The notes under the pieces are model-generated. The model saw only the letters and a list, made by a program, of their open reading frames with translations, did no database searches and was not told the DNA's origin. The position numbers and the translations under genes were made by a program. From Calliopsis andreniformis (Eukaryota; Arthropoda; Insecta; Hymenoptera; Andrenidae): DNA of 64,000 nt. Numbering within the stretch: the first letter of the stretch is position 1; every line of letters begins with the position of its first letter. This document shows, piece after piece, positions 24,770 through 36,110 of the stretch. The stretch lies in contig NW_027480450.1 in NCBI RefSeq assembly GCF_051401765.1, forward strand, positions 2,356,001-2,420,000, in the 5' to 3' direction.

Positions 24770-26370
24770 AATCCTCAATCTTCAATCCTTTAATCCTCAA
24801 TCCTCAATCCTCTATCCTCAATCCTCAATACACAATCCTCAAACCTCAAACATCAACCCTCAATCTTCAATACTCAATCCTCAATCCTCAATACTCAACC
24901 ATCAATCCTCAATTCTCAATACTGAATAGAATATCCTGAATTCTCATGATTCAATACTCAAACCTCAATCCTCAACCCTCAGCCCTCATCCTCCATCCTC
25001 AATCCTCAATCCTCAATCCTCATTCTTCAATCCTCAATACCCAATCCTCAATCTTCAATCCTCAGTCCTCAATCCTCCATCTTCAATCCTCAATCCTCAA
25101 TCCTCAGACCTCAAACATCAATACTCAACCCTCAGTCCTCGTCCTCAATCCACAACCCTCAATCCTCAATCCTCAATCTTCAATCATCAATATTCAATCT
25201 TCAATCCTCAATCCTCAATCCTCAGCCCTCAATCCACAGACCTCAAACCTCAATCCTGAATCCTCAATCCTGAATCCTCTATCTTCAGCCCTCAGTACTC
25301 AACAATCTGTTGTCAATCCTCAATCCTCAATAGAATATCCTCAATTCACAGTTTTCCATACTCAATACTCAATCCACAATGCTCAATCTCTCAATCCTCA
25401 ATACTCAATCTTCAGTCCTCAACCCTCAATCCTCAATCCTCAATCCTCAATCGTCAATCTTCAATCCTGAATACTCAATCTTCAATCCTCAATCCTCAGT
25501 ACTCAATCCTCAACGCTCATTCTTCAGTCCTCAATACCCAACCCTCAATCTTCAATCGTCAATCTGCAATCCTCAATTCTCAATCCTCAATCCTCCGACC
25601 TCAGTCCTCAATACTCAACCCTCAGACCTCATCCTCAATCCTCAATACTCAGTCCACAATCCTCGATCTTCAATCCCCAATACTCAATCTTCAATCCTCA
25701 ATCCTCAATCCTCAATCCTCAATGCTCAATCCTCAATCCTCAATAATCAATATTCAATCCGCAATACACAATCCTCAATCTTCAATCCTCGATCCCCAAT
25801 CCTCAATCCTCAGTCCTCAATCCTCAATCCTCAGTCCTCAAACCTCAATCCTGAATCCTCTATTCTGAATCCTCAATCTTCAGCACTCAGTCCTCAACAA
25901 TCAGTTGTCAATCCTCAATCCTCAATAGAATATCATCAATTCACAGTTTTCAATACTTAATACGCATACTGCAATCTTCAAATCTCTATCCACAGACATC
26001 AATTCTCATCACTCAACCCTCAACACTCAGTCCCCAATCCTCAATCTTCAATCCTCAATCCTCAATCCTCAATACTCAATCCTCAATCCTCAATCTTCAA
26101 TCCTCAATACTCAATCTTCAATCCTCAACCCTCAATCCTCAATCCTCAATCCTCAATCCTCAATCGTCAGTCTTCAATACTCAATACTCAATCTTCAATC
26201 CTCAATCCTCAATCCTCAATCCTCAATCCTCATTCTTCAATCCTCAATACCCAATCCTCAATCTTCAATCCTCAATCCTCAATCCTCAATTCTCGATCCT
26301 CAACACTCAGTCCTCAGACCTCAAACCTCAATCCTCAGCCCTCAGCCTTCATCCTCAATCCTCAATCCTC
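24770..26370 (+). repeat. Dispersed block, 7025-bp offset, copy 1
   Basis: About 1.6 kb recurs at 31795-33395. Landmarks 7025 bp apart: TCCTTTAATCC 24786/31811, B module 24928/31953, A modules 25332/32357 and 25927/32952. Both A modules at 25927 and 32952 have the variant AGAATATCATC. Near the right end a truncated A-like tail (CAAGCATCAATTCTC, about 26398) lacks its core. Confidence 0.88.
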
Positions 26371-28034
26371 AATCATCAATCCTCAATTCTCAATAAACAA
26401 GCATCAATTCTCATCACTCAACCCTCGACACACAGTCCTCAATCTTCAATCCTCCATCCTGAATCCTCAATCTTCAATATTCAATCATCAATCCTAATTC
26501 CTCAATCCTCAATCCTCAATCCTCAGTCATCAATACTCAATCTTCAATACTGAATCCTCAATCCTCAATCCTCGGTCCTCAATCCTCAATACTCAATCCT
26601 CATTCCTCAAACCTCAATCCACAACCCTCTGTCCTCAATCTCAATTCTCAATTCTCAATCCACAATCCTCAATACTCTGTCTTCAATCCTCAACAATCAA
26701 TCTCCAATCCTAGATCCTCAATCCCCAATCCTCAATCCTTAACCCTCAATCTTCAATCCTCAATCACCAGTACTCAATATTCAATCCTCAATGCTCAATC
26801 TTCAATCCTCAATTCTCAGTCCTCAACCCTCAATCCTCAATCCTCAAACCTCAATCCTCAACCGTCTGTCCTCGTCCTCAAAGCTCAACCCTCAATAGTC
26901 AATCCTCAATCTTCAATCATCAATACTCAATCCTCAATCTTCAATCCTCAATATTCAACACACAACCCTCAACCATGAATCCTCATTACTCAACCATCAA
27001 TCCTCAATTCTCAATACTCAATAGAATATCCTGAATCCTCATGGATCAATACTCAATTCACAATATTCAATAATCAAATCTCAATTCTCAAACATCTATC
27101 CTCAACACTCAATCCACATCACTCAGTCCTCTCTCCTCAATCCTCCATCCTCAGTCCTCAATCCTCAAGCGTCAATCCTCAATACTCAATCTTCAATCCT
27201 CAATCCTCAATCCTCAATCCACAATACTCAATCCTCAATTCTCAATCTTCAATCCTCAATACTGAATCTTCAATCCTCAATCCGCAATCCTCAATCCTCA
27301 ATCCTTTAATCTTCAATCTACAATCCTCAGTCTTCAATCCTCAATCCTCAATCCTCAATCCTCAATCCTCAATCCTCAATACTCAATCCTCAATACTCAA
27401 CCATCAATCCTCAATACTCAATCTTCAATCCTCATTCCTCAATCCTCAATCCTCAATCCACAATCCTCAATCCTCTGTCATCAATCCTCAATCTTCAATA
27501 CTCAATCGTCAATCCTCAGTCCTCAATCCTCAATCCTCAATCCTCGTTCCTCAAACTTCAATCCTCAACCCTCAGTTCTCATCCTCAGTTCTCAATTCTC
27601 AATCCTCAATCCTCAATTCTCAATCTTGAATCCTCTATAAAAAATCTCCAATCCTAGATCATCAATCCCAAATTCTCAATCCTTAATCCTCAATCTTCAA
27701 TCCTCAATCCCCAGTCCTCAATCTTCAATCCTCAATGCTCAATCCACAATCTTCAATACTCAATCCTCAATCCTCAATCCTCAATCCTCAATACTCAATA
27801 CGCAACCATCAACCCTCAATTCTCAATACTCAATAGAATATCCTGAATTCTCAGGATTCAATACTCAAACCACAATCCTCAACTCTCAGCCCACATTCTC
27901 AATCCTCAATCCTCAATCCTCAATCCTCAGTATTCAATCCTCAATACTCAATCTTCAATCCTCAATCGTCAATCCACAATCCTCAACCCTCTGTCATCAA
28001 TCCTCAATCTTCAATACTCAATCGTCAATCCTCA
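26371..28034 (+). repeat. Heptamer segment between dispersed blocks
   Basis: Contains a C module at 27023, a B module at 27835, CCTAGA tracts at 26710 and 27652, and a TATAAAAAA string at 27636-27644. About 27474-27660 recurs at 33422-33608 (offset 5948). No gene is supported. Confidence 0.8.
27636..27644 (+). other. TATAAAAAA string, five copies, probably not a promoter
   Basis: TATAAAAAA followed by TCTCCAATCCTAG occurs at 27636-27644, 28145-28153, 29648-29656, 30725-30733 and 33584-33592. It looks like a TATA box, but it sits in the same place in each repeat and corresponds to CAATAGTCAATCTCC or CAATAATCAATCTCC in other CCTAGA tracts. It is best read as a mutated tract copied with its block. 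No gene lies downstream. Confidence 0.75.
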
Positions 28035-29961
28035 GTCCTCAATCCTCAATCCTCGTTCCTCAAACTTCAACCTTCAACTCTCAGTCCTCATTCTCAATTC
28101 TCAATTCTCAATCCTCAATCCTCAATCCTCAATCTTGAATTCTCTATAAAAAATCTCCAATCCTAGATCATCAATCCCCAATCCTCAATCCTTAATCCTC
28201 AACCTTCAATCCTCAATCCCCAGTCCTCAATCTTCAATCCTCAATGCTCAATCCTCAATCCTCAAGCCTCAGTCCTCAATCCTCAATCCTCAATCCTCAA
28301 ACGTCAATCTTCAAACCTGAATACTCAATCGTCAATCCTCAAGCCTCAATCCTCAATCCTCAATCCTCATTCCTCAATCCTCAATACCCAATCCTCAATC
28401 TTCAATCCCCACTCCTCAATCCTTAATCCACAATCTTCAATCCTCAATCCACAGTCCTCAATCTTCGATCCTCAATGCTCAACCTTCAATCCTCAATTCT
28501 CAGTCCTCAACCCTCAATCCTCAATCCTCAAACCTCAATGCTCAACCGTCAGTCCTCGTCCTCAATCCTCAACCCTCAATCCTCAATCGTCAATCTTCAA
28601 TCATCAATACTTAATCTTCAATCCTCAATTCTCAATCCTCAATCCTCAATCCTCAATATTCAACACACAACCCTCAACCATCAATCCTCAATTCTCAATA
28701 CTCAATAGAATATTCTGAATTCTCATGGTTCTATACTCAATCCAAAATATTCAATAATCAAATCTCAATCCTCAAAGATCAATCCTCAACACTCAATCCT
28801 CAACACTCAGTCCTCTCTCTTCAATCGTCCATTCTCAACCCTCAATCCTCAAGCGCCAATCCTCAATCCTCAATCCTCAACCCTCAATCCTCAGTCCTCA
28901 AACCTCAATCCCGAATCCTCAATCCTGAATCCTCAATCTTCAGACCTCAGTCCTCAAAAATCAATTGTCAATCCACAATCCTCAATAGAATATCCTCAAT
29001 TCACTGTTTTCAATACTCAATCCCCATTCTTCAATCTTCAAATCTCAATCCACAAACATCAATTCTCATCACTCAACCCTCAACACTCAGTCCTCAATGT
29101 TCAATCGTCAATCCTCAATCTTCAATCTTCAATACTCAATACTCAATCTTCAATCCTCAATCCTCGATTCTCAATCCTCAATACTCAATCCTCAATCCTC
29201 AATAATCAATGCTCAATCCGCAATACACAATCCTCAATCTTCAATCCTCGATCCTCAATCCTCAATCCTCTGTCCTCAATCCTCAATCCTCAGTCCTCAA
29301 ACCTCAATCCTGAATCCTCAATTCTGAATCCTCAATCTTCAGCCCTCAGTCCTCAACAATCAGTTGTCGATCCTCAATCCTCAATAGAATATCATCAATT
29401 CACAGTTTTCAATACTTAATACTCAATCTGCAATCTTCAAATGTCTATCCACAGACATCAATTCTCATAACTCAACCCTCAACACTCAGTCCCCAATCCT
29501 CAATCTTCAATCTTCAATCCTCAATCCTCAATACTCAATCCTCAATCCTCAATCCTTGTTCCCCAAACTTCAACCTTCAACCCTCAGTCCTCATTCTCAA
29601 TTCTCAATTCTCAATCCTCAATCCTCAATCCTCAATCTTGAATCCTCTATAAAAAATCTCCAATCCTAGATCATCAATCCCCAATCCTCAATCCTTAATC
29701 CTCAAGCTTCAATCCTCAATCCCCAGTCCTCAATCTTCAATCCTCAATGCTCAATCCTCAATCCTCAAGCCTCAGTCCTCAATCCTCAATCCTCAATCCT
29801 CAAACGTCAATCTTCAAACCTGAATACTCAATCTTCAATCCTCAAGCCTCAGTCCTCAATCCTCAATCCTCATTCTTCAATCCTCAATACCCAATCCTCA
29901 ATCTTCAATCCCCACTCCTCAATCCTTAATCCACAATCCTCAATCCTCAATCCACAGTCCT
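28035..29961 (+). repeat. Third block family, first full copy
   Basis: This family has two landmarks: X (the CAATGCTCAATCCTC tract at 28244) and Y (the CAATGTTCAATCGTC tract at 29097), 853 bp apart. X recurs at 29747 and 30824, and Y at 30174 and 31677. The first and third copies keep the 853-bp X-Y spacing. The part 28885-29961 is duplicated in tandem with a 1077-bp offset, and 28035-29195 is matched at a 2580-bp offset. Confidence 0.88.
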
Positions 29962-31038
29962 CAATCCTCAGTCCTCAAACCTCAATCCAGAATCCTCAAT
30001 CCTGAATCCTCAATCTTCAGACCTCAGTCCTCAAAAATCAATTGTCAATCCACAATCCTCAATAGAATATCCTCAATTCACTGTTTTCAATACTCAATCC
30101 CCATTCTTCAATCTTCAAATCTCAATCCACAAACATCAATTCTCATCACTCAACCCTCAACACTCAGTCCTCAATGTTCAATCGTCAATCCTCAATCTTC
30201 AATCTTCAATACTCAATACTCAATCTTCAATCCTCAATCCTCGATTCTCAATCCTCAATACTCAATCCTCAATCCTCAATAATCAATGCTCAATCCGCAA
30301 TACACAATCCTCAATCTTCAATCCTCGATCCTCAATCCTCAATCCTCTGTCCTCAATCCTCAATCCTCAGTCCTCAAACCTCAATCCTGAATCCTCAATT
30401 CTGAATCCTCAATCTTCAGCCCTCAGTCCTCAACAATCAGTTGTCGATCCTCAATCCTCAATAGAATATCATCAATTCACAGTTTTCAATACTTAATACT
30501 CAATCTGCAATCTTCAAATGTCTATCCACAGACATCAATTCTCATAACTCAACCCTCAACACTCAGTCCCCAATCCTCAATCTTCAATCTTCAATCCTCA
30601 ATCCTCAATACTCAATCCTCAATCCTCAATCCTCGTTCCTCAAACTTCAACCTTCAACCCTCAGTCCTCATTCTCAATTCTCAATTCTCAATCCTCAATC
30701 CTCAATCCTCAATCTTGAATCCTCTATAAAAAATCTCCAATCCTAGATCATCAATCCCCAATCCTCAATCCTTAATCCTCAACCTTCAATCCTCAATCCC
30801 CAGTCCTCAATCTTCAATCCTCAATGCTCAATCCTCAATCCTCAAGCCTCAGTCCTCAATCCTCAATCCTCAATCCTCAAACGTCAATCTTCAAACCTGA
30901 ATACTCAATCTTCAATCCTCAAGCCTCAGTCCTCAATCCTCTATCCTCATTCTTCAATCCTCAATACCCAATCCTCAATCTTCAATCCCCACTCCTCAAT
31001 CCTTAATCCACAATCCTCAATCCTCAATCCACAGTCCT
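29962..31038 (+). repeat. Third block family, 1077-bp tandem copy
   Basis: Matches 28885-29961 with an offset of 1077 bp: A modules 28987/30064 and 29396/30473, TATAAAAAA string 29648/30725. At the junction, the X tract at 29747 joins directly to the Y-side sequence, so X-Y is only 427 bp. About 426 bp, including the C module present at 28707 and 31287, is missing from this middle copy. Confidence 0.88.
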
Positions 31039-31775
31039 CAATCTTCGATCCTCAATGCTCAACCTTCAATCCTCAATTCTCAGTCCTCAACCCTCAATCC
31101 TCAATCCTCAAACCTCAATGCTCAACCGTCAGTCCTCGTCCTCAATCCTCAACCCTCAATCCTCAATCGTCAATCTTCAATCATCAATACTTAATCTTCA
31201 ATCCTCAATTCTCAATCCCCAATCCTCAATCCTCAATATTCAACACACAACCCTCAACCATCAATCCTCAATTCTCAATACTCAATAGAATATTCTGAAT
31301 TCTCATGGTTCTATACTCAATCCAAAATATTCAATAATCAAATCTCAATCCTCAAAGATCAATTCTCAACACTCAATCCTCAACACTCAGTCCTCTCTCT
31401 TCAATCGTCCATTCTCAACCCTCAATCCTCAAGCGTCAATCCTCAATCCTCAATCCTCAACCCTCAATCCTCAGTCCTCAAACCTCAATCCCGAATCCTC
31501 AATCCTGAATCCTCAATCTTCAGACCTCAGTCCTCAAAAATCAATTGTCAATCCACAATCCTCAATAGAATATCCTCAATTCACTGTTTTCAATACTCAA
31601 TCCCCATTCTTCAATCTTCAAATCTCAGTCCACAAGCATCAATTCTTATCACTCAACCCTCAACACTCAGTCCTCAATGTTCAATCGTCAATCCTCAATC
31701 TTCAATCTTCAATACTCAATACTCAATCTTCAATCCTCAATCCTCGATTCTCAATCCTCAATACTCAATCCTCAA
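30615..31775 (+). repeat. Third block family, second full copy (2580-bp offset)
   Basis: Matches about 28035-29195, including the C module (28707/31287) and A module (28987/31567) that the middle copy partly lacks. It diverges after 31775, where it runs into the CAATCCTTTAATCC-marked dispersed block. Confidence 0.87.
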
Positions 31776-31794
31776 TCGCCAATCCTCAATCCCC

Positions 31795-33395
31795 AATCCT
31801 CAATCTTCAATCCTTTAATCCTCAATCCTCAATCCTCTATCCTCAATCCTCAGTACACAATCCTCAATCCTCAAACATCAACCCTCAATCTTCAATACTC
31901 AATCCTCAATCCTCAATACTCAACCATCAATCCTCAATTCTCAATACTGAATAGAATATCCTGAATTCTCAGGATTCAATACTCACACCTCAATCCTCAA
32001 CCCTCAGCCCTCATCCTCCATCCTCAATCCTCAATCCTCAATCCTCATTCTTCAATCCTCAATGCCCAATCCTCAATCTTCAATCCTCAGTCCTCAATCC
32101 TCTATCTTCAATCCTCAATCCTCAATCCTCAGACCTCAAACATCAATACTCAACCCTCAGTCCTCGTCCTCAATCCACAACCCTCAATCCTCAATCCTCA
32201 ATCTTCAATCATCAATATTCAATCTTCAATCCTCAATCCTCAATCCTCAGTCCTCAATCCTCAGACCTCAAACCTCAATCCTGAATCCTCAATCCTGAAT
32301 CCTCTATCTTCAGCCCTCAGTACTCAACAATCTGTTGTCAATCCTCAATCCTCAATAGAATATCCTCAATTCACAGTTTTCTATACTCAATACTCAATCC
32401 ACAATGCTCAATCTCTTAATCCTCAATACTCAATCTTCAGTCCTCAACCCTCAATCCTCAATCCTCAATCCTCAATCGTCAATCTTCAATCCTGAATACT
32501 CAATCTTCAATCCTCAATCCTCAGTACTCAATCCTCAACGCTCATTCTTCAGTCCTCAATACCCAACCCTCAATCTTCAATCGTCAATCTGCAATCCTCA
32601 ATTCTCAATCCTCAATCCTCCGACCTCAGTCCTCAATACTCAACCCTCAGACCTCATCCTCAATCCTCAATACTCAGTCCACAATCCTCAATCTTCAATC
32701 CCCAATACTCAATCTTCAATCCTCAATCCTCAAACCTCAATCCTCAATGCTCAATCCTCAATACTCAATAATCAATATTCAATCCGCAATACACAATCCT
32801 CAATCTTCAATCCTCGATCCCCAATCCTCAATCCTCAGTCCTCAATCCTCAATCCTCAGTCCTCAAACCTCAATCCTGAATCCTCAATTCTGAATCCTCA
32901 ATCTTCAGCACTCAGTCCTCAACAATCAGTTGTCAATCCTCAATCCTCAATAGAATATCATCAATTCACAGTTTTCAATACTTAATACGCATACTGCAAT
33001 CTTCAAATCTCTATCCACAGACATCAATTCTCATCACTCAACCCTGAACACTCAGTCCCCAATCCTCAATCTTCAATCCTCAATACTCAATCCTCAATAC
33101 TCAATCCTCAATCCTCAATCTCCAATCCTCAATACTCAATCTTCAATCCTCAACCCTCAATCCTCAATCCTCAATCCTCAATCCTCAATCGTCGGTATTC
33201 AATACTCAATACTCAATCTTCAATCCTCAATCCTCAATCCTCAATCCTCAATCCCCATTCTTCAATCCTCAATACCCAATCCTCAATCTTCAATCCTCAA
33301 TCCTCAATCCTCAATTCTCGATCCTCAACACTCAGTCCTCAGACCTCAAACCTCAATCCTCAGCCCTCAGCCTTCATCCTCAATCCTCAATCCTC
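31795..33395 (+). repeat. Dispersed block, 7025-bp offset, copy 2
   Basis: Matches 24770-26370; see that copy for landmarks. Differences are scattered single bases, for example CTCGATCTTCAATCCCC near 25662 against CTCAATCTTCAATCCCC near 32687. The block is not tandem with its partner, because the third family lies between them. Confidence 0.88.
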
Positions 33396-34460
33396 AATCC
33401 TCAATCCACAATCCTCAATCCTCTGTCATCAATCCTCAAGCTTCAATACTCAATCGTCAATCCTCAGTCCTCAATCCTCAATCCTCAATCCTCGTTCCTC
33501 AAACTTCAATCCTCAACCCTCAGTTCTCATCCTCAGTTCTCAATTCTCAATCCTCAATCCTCAATTCTCAATCTTGAATTCTCTATAAAAAATCTCCAAT
33601 CCTAGGTCATCAATCCCAAATTCTCAATCCTCAATCCTCAATCCTCAATTCTCGATCCTCAACACTCAGTCCTCAGACCTCAAACATCAATCCTCAGCCC
33701 TCAGCCTTCGTCCTCAATCCTCAATCCTCAATCATCAATCCTCAATCTTCAATCCTCAATACTCAATCTTCAAACCTCAATCCTCAGTCCTGAAACCTCA
33801 ATTCTGAATCCTCAATCCTGAATCCTCAATCTTCAGACCACAGTCCTCAAAAATCTGTTGTCAATCCTCAATACTCAATAGAATATCCTCAATTCACAGT
33901 TTTGAATACTCAATACTCAATCTGCAACCTTCAAATCTCTATACACAAACATCAATTCTCATCACTCAACCCTCAACACACAGTACTCAATGTTCAATTC
34001 TCAATCATCAATTCTCAATCTTCAATCCTCAATACTGAATCTTCAATCCTCATTCCGCAATCCTCAATCCTCAATCCTCAATCCTCAATCTTCAATCCTC
34101 AGCCTTCAATCCTCAATCCTCTATCCTAAATCCTCAATCCTCAATCCTCAATCCTCAATCATCAATCCTCAATACTCAATCTTCAATCCTCTTTCCTCAA
34201 TCCTCAATCCTCATTCCTCAATCCTAAATCATCAATCCACAATTTTTAATACTCAATCTTCAATCCTCAATCCTCAATCCTCAAACCTCAATCCTCAATC
34301 CTCAATCCTCAATCCTAAATATTCAATCCTCAATACTCAATCTTCAATCCTCAATCCTCAGTCCTCAAACCTGAATTCTGAATCCTCAATACTCAATCTT
34401 CAACCCTCAATCCTCAGCCCTCAATACTCAACCATCAATCCTCAATTCTCAATACTCAAT
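33396..34460 (+). repeat. Heptamer segment with material from the second and third families
   Basis: The left part (33422-33608) matches 27474-27660 and includes TATAAAAAA at 33584-33592. The right part, from the A module at 33880, matches the second family at 23745 (offset 10135). No gene is supported. Confidence 0.8.
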
Positions 34461-35450
34461 AGAATATCCTGAATTCTCAGGTTTCAAAACTCAAACCTCG
34501 ATCCTCAACCCTCAGCCCTCATCCTCCATCCTCAATCCTCAATCTTCAATCCTCAATACTCAATCCTCAATCCTCAATCCTCAATCCTCAATCCTCAATA
34601 CTCAATACTCAATCTTCCATCCTCAATCCTCAATCCTCAATCCTCAATCCTCAATCCTCAATGCTCAATCCTCAAACACCAATCCTCAGTCTTCAATCCT
34701 CAATCCTCAGTCCTCCAACCTGAATCCTCAATCCTCAAACACCAATCCTCAGTCTTCAATCCTCAATCCTCAGTCCTCCAACCTGAATTCTGAATCCTCA
34801 ATACTCAACCTTCAACCCTCAATCCTCAGCCCTCAATACTCAACCATCAATCCTCAATACTCAATACTCAATAGAATATCCTGAATTCTCAGGATTCAAA
34901 ACTCAAACCTCGATCCTCAACCCTCAGCCCTCATCCTCCATCCTCAATCCTCAATCCTCAATACTCAATACTCAATCCTCAATCCTCAATCCTCAATCCT
35001 CAATCCTCAATACTCAATACTCAATCTTCCATCCTCAATCATCAATCCTCAATCCTCAATCCTCAATCCTCAATCCTCAAACATCAATCCTCAGTCTTCA
35101 ATACTCAATCCTCAGTCCTCCAACCTGAATTCTGAATCCTCAATACTCAATCTTCAACCCTCAATCCTCAGCCCTCAATACTCAACCATCAACCCTCAAT
35201 ACTCAATACTCAATAGAATATCCTGAATTCTCAGGATTCAAAACTCAAACCTCGATCCTCAACCCTCAGCCCTCATCCTCCATCCTCAGTCCTCAATCCT
35301 CAATACTCAATACTCAATCCTCAATCCTCAATCCTCAATCCTCAATCCTCAATACTCAATACTCAATCTTCCATCCTCAATCATCAATCCTCAATCCTCA
35401 ATCCTCAATCCTCAATCCTCAATGCTCAATCCTCAATCCTCAATAATCAA
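34461..35450 (+). repeat. Short higher-order trimer (units of 412, 342 and about 236 bp)
   Basis: Three tandem units each begin with a B module (34461, 34873, 35215), then CTCGATCCTCAACCCTC and CCCTCATCCTCCATCC. Spacing is 412 then 342 bp; the 70-bp difference is ten heptamers. Of these, 63 bp (nine heptamers) is an internal duplication: CAAACACCAATCCTC starts at 34673 and again at 34736. The third unit runs into the second-family copy near 35400-35450. Confidence 0.88.
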
Positions 35451-36110
35451 TGTTCAATCCGCAATACACAATCCTCAATCTCCAATCCTCGATCCTCAAT
35501 CCTCAAGCCTCAGTCCTCAATCATCTATCCACAACCCTCATTCCTCAATACTCAATCTTCCATCCTCAATCCTCAATCCTCAATCCTCAATCCTCAATCC
35601 TCAATCCTCAAATATCAATCCTCAGTCTTCAATACTCAATCCTCAATCCTCAATACTCAACAATCAATCCTCAATTCTCAATACTGAATAGAATATCATG
35701 AATTCTCAGGATTCAATACACAAACCTCAATCCTCAACCCACAGCCCTCATCCTCCTTCCTCAATCCTCAATCCTCAATCCTCATTCTTCAATCCTCAAT
35801 ACCCAATCCTCAATCTTCAATCCTCAGTCCTCAATCCTACATCTTCAATCCTCAATCCTCAATCCTCAGACCTCAAACATCAATACCCCACCCTCAGTCC
35901 TCGTCCTCAATCCACAACCCTTAATCCTCAATCCTCAATCTTCAATCATCAATATTCAATCTTGAATCCTCAATCGTCAATCCTGAGTCCTCAATCCTCA
36001 GTCCTCAAACCTCAATCCTGAATCCTCAACCCTGAATCCTCTATCTTCAGCCCTCAGTACTCAACAATCTGTTCTCAATCCTCAATCCTCTATAGAATAT
36101 CCTCAATTCA
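35400..36110 (+). repeat. Relocated copy of 22140-22890 (offset 13258)
   Basis: Carries the unusual B core AGAATATCATG at 35690 and the A module at 36094. The match to the left copy is close, with scattered single-base changes, for example CTCCTTCCTC near 35755 against CTCCTGGCTC near 22497. Confidence 0.85.

Noticed and set aside
27636..33592. TATAAAAAA as promoters
   Set aside because: All five copies occupy the same place in duplicated blocks and are derived from a heptamer tract; no transcription unit follows.
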